Part shown: positions 1 through 11,150 of the stretch, piece after piece
Layout of the letters: the number at the start of each line of letters is the position of its first letter
Position numbering within the stretch: the stretch's first letter is position 1
Source of the DNA: Forficula auricularia
Taxonomy: Eukaryota > Arthropoda > Insecta > Dermaptera > Forficulidae
Length of the DNA stretch: 64,000 nt
NCBI GenBank assembly: GCA_024734495.1
Contig: JALMQS010000225.1
Coordinates: 13,483,573-13,547,572 of the forward strand
Direction: 5' to 3'
Position numbers and translations under genes: made by a program
The notes under the pieces: generated by a model
The model's input: the letters and a program-made list of their open reading frames with translations, nothing else
Database searches by the model: none
Told to the model about the DNA's origin: nothing

Positions 1-405
1 ATTGCGAATGCGCCTTGGTACTTCACAAACTAAAGTCTGCATAGTGACCTTGTTGCCCCTTCTGTTAGAAAGGTAATCCTGGACTCGTACAACAAACATA
101 TCAAAAAACTCGAAAACCATTCAAATATATCAGCCATCAATCTCCTGGACAATAGTCAAGTAACTAGGAGACTTAAGAAAAATCATATTCTAGACACCGA
201 GGAGCGCGCCATTCTGCACAACTGGACTAATAAATTCAATTAAGGGTGACTTCGATGGAAGACTTCCCTTTCATGTGTATAAATGACAAAGTATTGTGTA
301 TGTGTGTTTGTTAATCAATTTTATCAAATTTACTTATAACCTGTTCAAATGGTTGATTGTAAATAAATTATAAATAAATAAAAAATAAATAAATAAATAA
401 AAAAT
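1..405 (+). mobile_element. 3' end of a Jockey-like non-LTR retrotransposon
   Basis: The frame ending at TAA 241-243 reads NAPWYFTN at its start, then LVAPSVRKVILDSY, and later LLDNSQVTRRLKK. This resembles the C-terminal tail of Jockey-clade reverse transcriptase proteins, which carry an APWY motif followed by a dozen variable residues and a NxxxxRRLKR-type segment. An in-frame TAA at 31-33 shows the copy is dead. After the stop comes an AT-rich 3' UTR ending in TAAA/TAAATAA repeats (about 360-405), the usual terminus of such elements. The 5' part lies outside the window. The element abuts the ribozyme palindrome that follows. Confidence 0.7.
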
Positions 406-611
406 TAAATACAAAGTTTTTATTTAAATAAGAATACGTTTCGTTGCTGGTTCGCAACTTCTTCAGTGAGTCATTTATTAAACTCCAGAAAAATAAGTTT
501 AATAAATGAGCCACTGAAGAAGTTGAGAACCAGCAACGAAACGTTTGGCTTATTTAAATAAAAAACTTTGTATTTAATTTAAAGTCAAGTCCAACTCCCT
601 ACGATTCCTTA
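401..611. mobile_element. Palindromic hammerhead-bearing element, family A, copy 1
   Basis: Two inverted arms (about 401-487 and 496-581) read through a short centre; both contain a CTGAAGAAGTTG..CAACGAAACGT block. The right arm carries the ribozyme at 504-555 (+), and the left arm a more damaged one at 425-476 (-), so they point outward. The right flank TCCAACTCCCTACGATTCC recurs in similar form beside the related palindromes at 18085-18325 and 55655-56352. The left end merges with the Jockey tail, so no target duplication is visible. Confidence 0.7.
504..555 (+). ncRNA. Hammerhead ribozyme motif (family A, variant cleavage base)
   Basis: Stem I strands AAATGAGCCA (504-513) and TGGCTTATTT (546-555) pair over 10 bp with one G-U wobble. 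CTGAAGA (514-520) matches CUGANGA. Stem II (521-537) has GUUG..CAAC with an extra A before it. GAAA is at 538-541, and stem III ACGT (541-544) is self-complementary. The cleavage position is U (545), not the preferred C, so activity may be low. The left-arm copy at 425-476 has a weaker stem I. Confidence 0.6.
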
Positions 612-641
612 AATTGATATATTTATTTTATTTACGAATAA

Positions 642-1583
642 GGAGGTCCTTTCGACGCCAATGTTAAATAAAAAATATTAGATTATAAGTATAACTTAAT
701 TTTTTTTATAATAGTTTAGCTCTATCTATGCTTTGGTGAAGTTTGAATCACACATTAGCTAGCAAATTTTTTAAAATGTAAACATTTAGTCTTATGGAAA
801 ATTAAGATCTTGACACTTTCTCTTGAATTATACTACTAATAGTTGAATAGATAAAGTTAAAAAAACAACTAAAAATTAGCTTTTTGAAACATGCAGGTTT
901 CTTTTTTTGCAATAAAATATATCATTGACCGACGAATTTACTGAGATATTTACTTTAAAAAATCATATAAATGATATGTTTGGATGTAAACATAAACTTA
1001 TTGGATAAAAATACTTGGTAGGTTTCACATTAAGATATTAGTAAAAAAATAAAAGGAATTTATTTTTGGAGAATCTTTAATCTCGATATATATATTTCGG
1101 GTGACTAACCCACCTTCAGGAGAAACAGAAAGTAACTGACCTGGATAAGTCGAAATCGAATACAAGTCAATGGTAAAATTTATTTTTTAAGATAACAAAA
1201 GGGTAAATATTAAAAATTAGTGGAGGGAGAAAAGGTAGGGAGTATACTTTTGTTTAATTTTGAATGGCCTTTTGAGAAATGAGGATTTCGAATTTGAATA
1301 CAACTCAATGGTAAAATTTATTTTTAAGATAACAAAAGGGTAAACATAAACAGTATTAATACAACGCATTGCCAAATCATACATGAGTTATTATCAGCTG
1401 ATTTGAATAAATCAAATTAACTTTTGTATTTAATTTTTTTTATAATTATTTTTATTTCAAACATTTACGGCTTTCATACTATTTATTTTTTAATTCTATT
1501 ATTTTTCATTTGTAATTTTAACTAATTTTATTAAATATTAGATACTACATTTCTTTTGACTCAATTGGAGCGAAAGGACCTCC
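642..1583. mobile_element. TTAA-type TIR DNA element, copy 1
   Basis: Terminal inverted repeats GGAGGTCCTTTCG (642-654) and CGAAAGGACCTCC (1571-1583) bound the element. A TTAA follows the right end (1584-1587), and ATAA precedes the left end, a one-base-changed TTAA. A second copy in opposite orientation lies at 49957-50731 with TTAA at both ends. TTAA target duplication is the hallmark of piggyBac-type elements, so a non-autonomous piggyBac-like element is the likely class; no transposase is present. A later insertion (998-1339) interrupts it. Confidence 0.65.
998..1339. mobile_element. Nested insertion with 12-bp target duplication and a decayed hammerhead
   Basis: GTAAACATAAAC occurs at 986-997 and 1340-1351. 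The second copy of the host TTAA element has this site unduplicated, so 998-1339 is an insertion. On the minus strand 1079-1125 reads CTGAAGG, stem GGGU..ACCC, GAAA, a palindromic (AT)5 stem III and C, with a UCUC/GAGA stem I. The final base of the CUGANGA core is changed to G, so the ribozyme is probably inactive. The insert also has an internal direct repeat (about 1148-1208 and 1287-1346). Confidence 0.6.
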
Positions 1584-1587
1584 TTAA

Positions 1588-1922
1588 CAAGTAGTCCCAC
1601 TTTTTTTACAATTAGAAAAATGAACATATTCTCAAATTGACAAACACACAGAAAGAATTTTTTTACGAAATTCGACATGCCACAGAAAGAAAAACAATAG
1701 TGGTGATACAAGTATTCCTCTTGTTTTTAGGCTTCCGTTTAAAAGTAAAAGGGGACGCTGCGCTGTTAGTCTCGTTACGTCCGTAATGGGAAATTATCAG
1801 TAGAAGATTTTTCAAAAGATTCGGAATTGGTTTTTGCACCAAATTAGTTCCACAAAGCCTTTAAATTCAGCTAGCGCGAGGGCTTCTGCAAATACCCATT
1901 AAATTCTTATAAGTATATACTT
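1588..1922. other. Spacer without recognised feature
   Basis: AT-rich sequence with no coherent reading frame, inverted repeat or familiar repeat that I could identify. Confidence 0.5.
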
Positions 1923-2772
1923 TATCACAAAGATAAACCGTGAACAGGAAATAGGCCAGTTTATGACGGTCCGGAACCTAAAATATTTTTTTAATAAAAG
2001 TCTCATAGTTTTCGAGTTATAGGCATTTTTCTGAAAATGGTAAAAATCGCTACCGTGCCCTAAATATCAAGATGCTGTGCCTACAAATTTACATATTTTA
2101 TTATTCTAATTTGTGTTACACAATCCTAAATAATCCTGCTATTGACCAGAATTCAAAATAAAACCATAAGTATTATACTTTTGTAGAAAAAAAACATTTT
2201 GTCGGACCAAAGATTAGATTAATTAAGATGCGACATAATTGATTAACATATAAAATAAAAAAACACTATCAAAATATGTTTCTTAATAAGCTCATTTTGC
2301 CAAAAAAATATAAATATTTTTTTTTCTAAAGAAGGAAGTAAAGTGCTGTACCATTTTGAAATCTCGACTAAATGGGCCAATTTTTTAAATAACTTGCCAT
2401 TCTTGTTTACTAGTCTTTTTTACATTAAATATTAATCAAAGTGAGCTGATGAAAATTTTTGAATACATAAGTCCGGCAAAAATATTTTTTTCTCCAAAAA
2501 TATAGTACTTATGGTTTTATTTTGTATTCAGGTCAATAGCAGGATTATTCAGGATTGCGTAACAAAAATTAGAATAATAAAATATGTAAATTTGAAGCCA
2601 CACATCTCGATATTTAGGACAGGGTAGCGATTTTCATCATCTTAAAAAAAATTGCCTATAACTCGAAAACTATGACTTTATTAAAAAAAATTTTTATGTT
2701 CAGGACCTTCGTAAATTGCCCTATCCCCTGTTCACGGTTTATCGTTGTGATACGGGACACTCTGTAGATTCT
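1923..2772. mobile_element. Long-inverted-repeat DNA element
   Basis: Arms 1923-2212 and about 2468-2752 are inverted copies of one another for roughly 280 bp, opening with TATCACAAAGATAAACCG and closing with CGGTTTATCGTTGTGATA. On the right the repeat continues to GGGACACTCTGTA, a Tc1/mariner-like terminus; the left terminus is eroded. The 255-bp centre is AT-rich and has no transposase. It is best described as a non-autonomous foldback/MITE-type element. Short reading frames in the right arm are not coding. Confidence 0.6.
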
Positions 2773-4963
2773 TCTTGTCCTTGCTGGGAAGTATAATTGT
2801 GGAAATTTGAGTACAGATCGGACAAAGTGAATAAAATTAAAATTTTTCCTCAATTTTCAGTTTTTTCAATTAATTTTTCAAATTTAAATTTTTCTACACC
2901 CCCTAATTGCAACTGAGATAACTACCGTCCACTTTGGGAAACAACTAATATAAGGGATAAAATAATTGCTAAATATGTTGGTTTTTAATTTGTCTCTCAT
3001 TTCTCGCTATTCTTGTTAAAGAAAATTGCTCTTTATTGTTTCATTATACAGGTAGTTAACTATTAATGTAAGAGCACATTAATTTGAAATTAATTTCATT
3101 ATTTTTTATGCACCTACATTTATTTATGACTTTCCCTTTTCTAATCAAAGGGAATAAGGTAATTTTCAAAAATGAATATTTCCTTTGTTTTTAAAAATTT
3201 GTATTTATAATAATAATAATAATAATTAAAAAATTTTTTTTATGATTTTTTAATGATGTGAATTCATAAAATAGAAAAATGTTGTTTTTTCTATACATTT
3301 GCTATTTTTTATTTATTTTCACTTTCTAATTTCATATAAATTGTTTTGTTGTTGTTGTTTTCTTTATTTTTTTGTTTAATTTATCTGTATATAAATTGGA
3401 CATCTTCGTTCTTGTTTCTCTTAAAAATAGATTTATAACAAAATAAAGCAGCCAAGTGCGAATGAAACTCGAATCGTGAAGGCGCTCTGTTTATATAATA
3501 CACACATTTTGATAAGAATTAATCAATTCTAATTTAAATATAGTTTAAGTATTTTTTGCTGATTATTGCTTAGTATTTTTCCAAAAGTGATTCCGCCTGA
3601 AAAATACCGGTTTAATATTAAAACTATTATTATTAAAATAATATATAATTCTAAATGTTATTCTATTAAATGAGCAATTCTCGAAAACGGCTAGTACGAT
3701 TTCGATGAAAATCGCGAATTAGGAGCTTTTTGGGTCGACGTTTCGATCTAGCAGGGTCTCATTTTTGAGTAACTTTAGTTTGGAAGATTTTTTAAAATTA
3801 AAGTATTCATTCACAGGAAAAGGAGTGCTAAAATTGTGCTCTTAAAAATGATTTCCTTTCTCTTTTGTATCCATACAGACAATGGGCTAGGCCAGGTCAT
3901 TTTTCTCAAAATCCATTTTTAAGTGACTTATCATTTCGAAAAATACTATAATTACGAAACGTTTGAATTATTAATAAAAATGTTTTTTCATGACCGGGTG
4001 TAGAAAGAGTTAGTTTCTATGACATCAAAGCAGGGATATTAATGTCACATTATTCCCTACTAGGCGGAGCTAATATACATTATTTCCCGTGGGAAATAAT
4101 TATGTTAATTGACAGTTTGTTATTATCAAGAAATAAATGCAATTTGTTGTTGTAGCAACAAAAAAAGAAAACAAGGAATACATAGGCAACTATATATTTA
4201 ATTTAATTTGATTGTGAAAAATTAATTTGAATATTCGTTTTAAATATGAGGTCGTAAAAAAATAGTACCTATATACACCTCAGGAGAGAATGCTATTTAT
4301 TCCTCGATACTTTGTATAGCCTCCTGGCTTCGCCCTCTAGCTACAAATTGCACCTCGAGAAAAAGGCATTTCTCTCCCTTGATGTATAATATACTATTAC
4401 GGTTGTTTTTATGAAGAACTGTATTCATTTATTAAAATAAAAAATCATCAATAATTTATTTCAAAATATATATTACCTATATACTTGAGCAGGTCTTAAT
4501 TTTGAGAAAAAAATATTTTAATAGATTTTTTAATTAAACTGATTATTAATGGGTGGTTGAAAAATGAATTTTGTCTTTTCGAATCAAAACTGGTTGATTG
4601 AATAAACAATATTTAAAATTAAAAAAATTACCAAGTGAAGTTTGGCCCAGCAGGTACTATTATTTATTTTCTGAAAAAATTCCCTTCACTCGGATTTTGA
4701 CCAAGAATCTTATACGCCCACCATCTAGACCAAAAGAGATGTTAAAATATTTATAAAAATTAATTGGAGAAAAAAGTGAAATTTTTTCAAGACTCGGTAC
4801 ACTGTAGTTTCGGTGAATAATACAAAACACACCTGTTCGATTGTTTATTATTTTTTACTATAGAAATGGATTAAAATCTGAAAAAAATATTCAAAAAAAT
4901 GATATTTTGTTTGAATAATTTTGCAATTTTTTAAATGACGATCTAGAAATTATTTTTTTCCAT
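2773..4963. other. AT-rich stretch, no gene
   Basis: Contains short microsatellites (TAA repeats about 3207-3226, TTG repeats about 3344-3358) and a 22-bp palindrome around ATTATTTCCCGTGGGAAAT (about 4079-4100). The segment about 4750-4830 resembles parts of the dispersed repeat at 11150-11410. No exon-like frame is visible. Confidence 0.45.
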
Positions 4964-5183
4964 GTTTAAGACATGGGGGACTGCTTAGGGATATCTTGGA
5001 GGGGGAGGTGGGAAAGAAAAGGGAAGGGGAAGACCCAGATTAGAATATTTCAACCAAATAATTGGGGATATGGGATGCCAGACATTTAGAGAGGTCAAAC
5101 AGCTGGCGGGGGACAGAGTCGAGTGGAGACGGATTGTTGCAACAAACCAGTCTTAGGACTGTATACTCAATGATGATGATGAT
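4964..5183 (+). pseudogene. RTE-like retrotransposon C-terminal fragment and 3' tail
   Basis: With one frameshift near 5020 the strand reads HGGLLRDILEGEVGKKR, then RGRPRLEYFNQIIGDMG and a WRRIVATNQS end before TAG at about 5153. This is the typical C-terminus of RTE-type endonuclease/reverse transcriptase proteins (basic GRGRPR segment, then a W..R motif). The copy ends in a (GAT)n/(ATG)n run at 5170-5183, the microsatellite tail common to such elements. Only the last ~65 codons remain. Confidence 0.65.
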
Positions 5184-5283
5184 GTTTAAGACATTTTTCA
5201 ACAGATTAGAAAAAAATTGAGTGTGTTTAATACTAGACTATCCGGAAAGCAGGCGAAGCCAGGTAGTAAAATACTTATAAATA

Positions 5284-5575
5284 AGGCACGGAACCCTCGG
5301 AATAGGAGTCCGAATCCTATACTTGGTTTTTTTTTTTTATTTCATGCAGATTACTTTACTAGTCTCGCCCAAAACTCATTCTGACCAATTTTTTTCACTT
5401 CATAAAAAACACATACTTATTCAATAATAAGGGGCCCGCTTTAGATTTTGGGTCCCGGGCCAGAAATTTCATGCGGGGGCTATTCCAGGGACCGGGAGGC
5501 AAGTCTCGCCATCCGAATGAAATAAAGAATCCGACCAAGTACAATTTGGACTTCCATATCGAGAGTTCCGTGCCT
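5284..5575. mobile_element. Short TIR element (MITE)
   Basis: Inverted ends AGGCACGGAACCCTCG (5284) and CGAGAGTTCCGTGCCT (ending 5575) flank 292 bp. Similar 8-bp flanks (TATAAATA-like left, AATAAATA right) suggest a target duplication. No coding capacity. Confidence 0.6.
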
Positions 5576-5629
5576 AATAAATAATTTCTAGATCAGTGGA
5601 GTCAGAAATTATTGAATAAAATATTAGAC

Positions 5630-6531
5630 CAGAGGTGGCCACTAACCTTAACTATGGGAGCCGCAAATTTATAAAATTGTTTCAAAGCGAGCCACATTGT
5701 TTGAAAATTAATGTTTTATTAAAAAAAAGACACATTTTTAGTTTATAAAATATAAATGAAGTAACATATATTTTTTGCTCTACTTATAACATTATAAATT
5801 ACAAATTAATTTAATTTTTGTATTACTATTTTTTAATTTAATTATTATACAGGGTGGGGCATAGAGATCTACCAAATTTTGAAGAGATAAGAAAAAAAAT
5901 GAAAAAATTTAACTAGAAAAAACTAAATATATTTTTGAAAAGAAAATAAATGAAATCGCTAATGGCCCTGCAGTCGATGCGGCCTTAAAATAAAAAAATG
6001 TAATTTTTTTAAATGTATTTTAAACATTATCAGACAAAAATAAGGGCGTGGGGTCATAAAAAATTCTAGCCCTTTTACAAACCTCAATCATTTTTGGATC
6101 CCCAGAAGGCTAGAAATGCAAAAACTAAACAAATTTTGTATACATAGTTTGGTCGAAAGGGCTAGAATTTTCATTTTTGACTCTTCCCCCATTTTGGGTG
6201 GTTTGTTTTTGCATTTTTTCTTCTGGGGGCCCACTGATTATGTATACAAAATTAAGTTTGCCTAGATCTTCATTTTTGATCCCCTCCTCCTTTTTGTCTG
6301 ATAATGTTTAAAATACATTAAAAAAAAAATTATTTTATGTTCTTTTCAAAAATATATTCATTTTTTTTCTAGTTAAATTTTTCATTTTTTTATACCTTTT
6401 CAAAATGTGGTAGATCTTTATGCCACAGCCTGTACTTTTTAAAATCAGTATTATTCAAGAGGGTTCAAGAGCCGCACGAGATTGACTGAAGAGCCGCATG
6501 CGGCTCGCGAGCCACGTTGTGGCCACCTCTG
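5630..6531. mobile_element. hAT-type non-autonomous element
   Basis: It begins CAGAGGTGGCCAC and ends GTGGCCACCTCTG, and is flanked on both sides by the perfect 8-bp duplication TATTAGAC (5622-5629 and 6532-6539), the size made by hAT transposases. Subterminal sequence includes GAGCCGCATGCGGCTCGC, as in hAT elements with GC-rich ends. No transposase frame is present. A TA-flanked element (5850-6432) sits inside. Confidence 0.8.
5850..6432. mobile_element. TA-flanked TIR element nested in the hAT
   Basis: Ends CAGGGTGGGGCATAGAGATC and the inverse GATCTTTATGCCACAGCCTG, each next to TA (5848-5849, 6433-6434), indicate a Tc1/mariner-type insertion. Subterminal sequences (CTAGTTAAATTTTTCATTTT) are also inverted. 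The centre holds two inverted pieces of a ~120-bp repeat also seen at 46820-47375 (ATTATGTATACAAAATT motif). A solo end of the same family lies at 8733-8815. Confidence 0.65.
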
Positions 6532-6539
6532 TATTAGAC

Positions 6540-7260
6540 CGTTTCGGTTTTCATTTTTGTTTATTATTTGGTTTTGAAGATAGTTTTTGTTTTATTTCCC
6601 GTATACGTAATTTAGGTGTCGGTTGAATGCTGTTATTTATTACTACTACTACTACTATACTAGAGGGTACTACGTTGGCCACTCATAGATGTCATTCATG
6701 CATGCATGGATGCAGCTAATAGACTCGTCAACTTTAAAATTCCATTAGATATGTACATATATTTATTTATATATATGTATAATATATACCTATATCTAAG
6801 GTCTAACGTGCAGTTAAATGTTAATAAACAATAAGAGAGGGTCGGTTGGTGTAATGCTCTAGTGAACTCTCTCTGATGTCAACCAACGATAGAAACAGTT
6901 TAGCAAATCACAATCCATGCCATAAAATTATTAGCTGTGTGTGTATACCAGAGGACTTTCGCCTACCATCACTCAAATTTTTATTTAAGTTTTCAAATTA
7001 GAAATTAAATATAATTCACATTAGTATTAAAAAAAAGAGAATGAGGGAATTTGTTGAATTATTTTATAATTTTAATTTAAGCCACTTCGACAACGCAGAT
7101 AAATTTAAAAATCAGTTAAAAATTACCCATTTGGGACTCTTAAACGCCATAAATTTTAAAGTAAAATAAATATGAAAAATTCAGCTTAATTTTATTTAAT
7201 GAGATCTTTAACTAATAATTATGAAATCTCTAATTCATAAAAAATATACATACTATATTT
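6540..7260. other. AT-rich spacer with microsatellites
   Basis: Includes (TAC)n at about 6640-6657 and a TA-rich run near 6740-6800. No gene or transposon recognised. Confidence 0.45.
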
Positions 7261-7269
7261 ATATTTTAT

Positions 7270-7385
7270 ATAGTTATATATGTATATGTTTATTACTTTA
7301 TTTTTATCAAGGAGAGAACAACCTCATTGATTTCTCTTTATGCATAAACAAATCTTCTACTCTTGAGAAAAAATCTTTTCAATGA
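7270..7385 (-). mobile_element. Degenerate Penelope-type terminal fragment
   Basis: TATATGTATATGTTTATTA, then GAACAACCTCATTGATTTCT and an eroded CTTCTACTCTTGAG..CTTTTCAAT match the terminal block of the Penelope-like copies elsewhere in the window (TATGTTTATTTGCATCAAGC, ACAACCTCTTTGTTTCTC, CTGCTACTCTCGGC). Highly diverged. Confidence 0.45.
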
Positions 7386-8020
7386 TATCTATGATTTAGA
7401 GATTTTTACCAAAAAGTAAAAAGTTAAGGCAATATTCAAAAATACTAATTTAGCGACTTTGCTCCAGTACATTTAAAAACGACCCTAACTTTTTTATAAG
7501 AAGCCTTTTTTCTGTCTGCATTCAAAAAGGAAGACTCAGTCTGCATCTCCTCGCAAATTTTCCAGTGCTAGGGATTGTTGAGCAAAAATTTTGAGAGTAG
7601 AAAAGTCAAAATTGCGCCCCAGCTTATTTGAATGGCTAGTTAGTACGGATATATCAAGAAAATATTATTAATTCGCAATGAGCATGCCACTTTTAAAAGC
7701 CAACCACTTTTCTCTCATTACTTTTTTCAAAAGTAAATCCTCTCTTAAATAAAAATAATTTACATTACAAAATTGATTGCTTAGATTGTGATGGGGACAC
7801 GTATATAGAAACGACGAAACAATATTTGAAATCTAAACTAAACTCTCCCTTTATTAGTAGAAATTTTAAGAAAGGTTGCTCGAAAACCTCAAACATGAAT
7901 CACTAAAAAATCTTCAATATTCTTGTGACTTGTGCAAAATTTATATTTTGAAGATAAATTTTTAGGCGGTTATTTTTATTACATATAAAAAGAATTTACA
8001 TATTGAAAATAAAAATAAAG
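7386..8020. other. Spacer with a possible GIY-YIG trace
   Basis: Near 7778-7840 the plus strand reads LDCDGDTYIETTKQYLKSKL, which loosely resembles the conserved C-x-(S/D)-x-Y-x-G-x-T segment of Penelope GIY-YIG endonucleases. It is short and isolated; I regard it as a weak trace only. The rest shows nothing recognisable. Confidence 0.25.
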
Positions 8021-8712
8021 TGCACGGATCGTTGCTAAACTTTATCCAAATTCATTTGAAATAATCTGTTTATTCCTTTATTATTAATCAGATAACACTT
8101 GCAATTTGCAGTTCATGTTGACTTTAATTCAAAAATAATGATCGATTCTCATTTAACCGTCGAGGAATAACAATTCTACATTGGATTTTTGACATTTCGG
8201 TCAAGCTTAAGCTGTTTGCCATAAAAGAATTTAGTATTTTTGATTTTAAGTCGATTCTTCCACGTTTTCAGTAGAGGTTGCCATTAATAGTCAAAACGTC
8301 AAAAATGGAATGCAATAAGGTTATTCCTCTAGTATTAGATAAGAATCTATCGTTATTTTTTATTTTAAGTCGATTCCTCCATGTCTTCAGCATTGGTTAC
8401 CAATAATAATCGAAGGGTCAAAAATTTAATGTAGAATTGTTATTTCCCAAGTAATAGATGAGAATCGATCGCTATTTTTGATTTTAAGTCGATTCCTCCA
8501 TGTCATCACCAATGGTTACCATTAATAACCGAAATGTCAAAAATCCAATGTAGAATGGTTATTCCTCGAGTATTAAATGAGAATCGATCATTATTTTTTA
8601 ATTAAAGTCAACATGAACTGCAAATAGCAAGTGATATCTGATTAATGATAAAGGAATAAACATATTAATATTTCAAATGAATTTGGATAACGTTTAGCAA
8701 CGATCCGTTGCA
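8021..8712. mobile_element. TIR element with internal ~120-bp tandem repeats
   Basis: Inverted ends TGCACGGATCGTTGCTAAAC (8021) and GTTTAGCAACGATCCGTTGCA (ending 8712) extend into ~130-bp inverted arms. Between them lie about three head-to-tail units of ~120 bp marked by GTCGATTCCTCCATGTC (about 8250, 8373, 8490) and by GTCAAAAAT. A partial copy of one end lies at 38829-39018, and tandem units without ends at 9430-9680. No coding frame. Class unknown; non-autonomous DNA element is the simplest reading. Confidence 0.6.
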
Positions 8713-8732
8713 GTTTATGCTTTTTTCAAAAA

Positions 8733-8900
8733 AATTTTCAGTTTATTTCTAGTTAAATTTTTTCATTTTTTTTATACCTCTTCAAAATGTGGTAGATCTT
8801 TATGCCCCACTCTGTATATATAATTTATTTGTTAGAAATTATAGTTTTGAGGGTTTGACGTTCCTCATCAGTCTTTTTATTAATTATAAATATTTTATAA
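8733..8900 (-). mobile_element. Solo TIR end plus Penelope/hammerhead remnant
   Basis: 8733-8815 matches the right end of the TA element at 5850-6432. Directly after it, 8838-8885 on the minus strand reads CTGATGAGGAACG..CCTCAAAACTATAAT, a decayed copy of the hammerhead found in the Penelope-like elements (GAAAC changed to AAAAC). Confidence 0.45.
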
Positions 8901-9280
8901 ATTGTGGTGTTTTTTGAGGTTCTTGAAAACCTTGAAAACAGATGTAATGTCTTCGTTAGGAAAAATATAAATATTTTATTTGTATATTTTTCATGAGTTC
9001 AAATACGCGATTGCATTTAGGTAAATTTGTTGTATTATTGTTTTCTTATAACCCGTAGTTTCAAAGTAATAAAAAGTCATTTATTACAAGCAGACATTAA
9101 GTTAAATTTAAATGAATGAGACGAATGATTGAAGGATGAGTTAAATTTAAATGTTTCATTAATAAAACTTATTTTTATCTTTTAAACTAGTTATCATACA
9201 AATGAATTTCAAATATTAAGTCTTCATTTTGCTAATATAACTACTTACTCTTTTGATTTAACCTACTTATTTTAATTGAA
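8901..9280. other. AT-rich spacer
   Basis: No recognised feature. Confidence 0.45.
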
Positions 9281-9400
9281 AAGATTTTATTTTGCCAAGA
9301 GTAGCAGATTTCTTGATTCCTAAAAACAAAATCAACGGCGTTGTTCTCTCCTTGATGCAAATCGACATATATACCTACATTTCGTCGCTGATCCTCGTAA
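9281..9400 (+). mobile_element. Penelope-type terminal fragment
   Basis: TTGAAAAGATTTTATTTTGC, then CAAGAGTAGCAGAT and CCTTGATGCAAAT correspond in order to the left terminus of the Penelope-like copies (GCCGAGAGTAGCAGA, then TGCTTGATGCAAATAAACAT). Diverged and truncated. Confidence 0.5.
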
Positions 9401-9429
9401 TTCCGATTTTTTGGTCAATTACATATTAT

Positions 9430-9680
9430 ACGTTTATACCGAAGAACTTTTCTTCAGCAATGGTTACCAATAAAAACCGAAACGTCAAAAATCCAATATA
9501 GAATCGATATTTTTGATTTTAAGTCGATTCCTCTATGTCTTCAGCAATGGTTACCAATAAAAACCGAAACGTCAAAAATCAAATATAGAATGATTATTCC
9601 TCAAGTACTAAATGAGAAACAATCGTTATTTTTGATTTTAACTCGATTCCCCTTCAGCAAAGGTAACGGATAAGAAAACA
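9430..9680. repeat. Tandem units related to the 8021-8712 element
   Basis: Two to three units marked by CAGCAATGGTTACCAATAA and CCGAAACGTCAAAAATC repeat head to tail. Inverted ends are not seen here. Confidence 0.55.
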
Positions 9681-9689
9681 ACGCAGTTG

Positions 9690-10560
9690 CTATGGTTACT
9701 TATAAAATTTCCTCCCAAATTTTTAGCATTTCACAGAGAGAAGCCTATCCAATCTTACTAAGCAAGGCTAAATGAGCTATATTAAGACGATCAAATGAAT
9801 AAATTTTAAACAATTTAAAATAAAAAATTAAAAAAATGGTCCTATCTTATTCTATAGTAAAGTAAAAATCATTCTTATGAATTGACAGGTGCTGAAGAGG
9901 GTTGCCACGAACCCGAAACTCTTTGAGCCAAATTGTACACCAGAAAAAATACACAAATAAAACAACAACATCAGTTTTTCTAAAAATTATTTTACACAAC
10001 ATCCAGTAAAAAACATTTTCCGAAACACCTCAGAACACTCCAAAGATTAATAATATAGTAAAGTACTTTAAAATATAATATATTTTAATAAAAACTTTAT
10101 TTAACCTTTTTGGTGGTCCCCAAGGTACTTAATTAGGATATTAAATTTCATCAAAATTGGTTAAGTCATTTTCAAGATATTTAGAAAAAACTAAAAAGTA
10201 CTGAAATAAAGTACTAATGTTTGTGGGCCGATATGTACCAAAAACTAATCAGCGCTTCATTTTGTTAAACTAATGGTAGGTTTTCAATTTCATTTCAATC
10301 GGTTGTAACGGTGTGGAAAAATCGTGGGCCAAAAAAGCGATAACATCATCATACATACATACATCCGCACGCACTAAATGAAATAAAAATCGCACTTTTT
10401 GGCCTCTCGACGAGACCCCATGTAATTTTTGGCAAAACCGTCACGTGCTAAAATTCAACCTAATAAGATAATAAAGAATACTACAATTTGTGACTTTAAT
10501 TGAATCCATGGGTTCCGTAGTCTTTACCTGAGGACCCTTTGAAGTCGCGCTTGCAGCATG
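9690..10560. other. Spacer, no gene
   Basis: A (CATA)n run at about 10352-10368 is the only distinct feature. No exon-like frame. Confidence 0.45.
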
Positions 10561-10569
10561 CTTCGCATT

Positions 10570-10775
10570 GGATAAAGTAAAAATTTCAAAAAGAAAAAAA
10601 ATCATCTTTTTTTTTATATTTTTGAGATTTTCAAAATTCTTGAGCGACCTCTAAATTTTTTTTATTGAGCTAATATTTGTATAGGGTTTTAAAAATATGA
10701 AATACTAACAAATTTGCATGTGAGACTCAAAAAAATAGTCGGTCAAAATGGGTCACCCTAATATGCATATATATA
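10570..10775 (+). repeat. Dispersed repeat, copy 1
   Basis: The segment ending GGTCAAAATGGGTCACCCTA is similar in order to 60530-60665, which ends GGTCAAAATGGGTCATTCTT. Both are followed by TATATA-rich sequence. Unclassified. Confidence 0.45.
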
Positions 10776-11150
10776 ATTGATCTAATGTGTTCAGGGAAAA
10801 TAATTAACGTCACCCATAAACAAGCAGAGAGAGAGTGACGTCATTGATTAAAAGTTGATTTAAAATCGGAATCTCTACCCTATTACAATATATTCATTTT
10901 TCTTTTTAATGCTACCATTAGTAGATGATCTGATATTATTAAAAAGAAAAAAAACGTAATATAAAAATAGTCAAGCATATTTCCATCCAGAGCCACACAC
11001 ACACACACACACAAACACCCTTTGCTTTCTTTCTTTCTCCCCCTCATCCTTCTTTTTTTTATATTGATCTTTTATCAACAAGTTTGTGTTAATTCCCGGC
11101 CAATGCGTGCCCATTAAAATAATAACTCTAAAGCTTTTGATTTTAATTAA
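10776..11150. other. Spacer with (CA)n microsatellite
   Basis: A CA/AC run at about 10989-11012 is followed by a pyrimidine-rich stretch. Nothing else recognised. Confidence 0.5.

Noticed and set aside
8021..8712. CRISPR-like array from regular repeats
   Set aside because: The repeats are ~120 bp and directly adjacent without unique spacers, inside a transposon with inverted ends, in a eukaryotic sequence.
9430..9680. CTGAAGA and GAAACGTC blocks suggesting another hammerhead
   Set aside because: The two blocks lie on opposite strands (CTGAAGA only on the minus, GAAACGTC only on the plus), so no hammerhead order exists.
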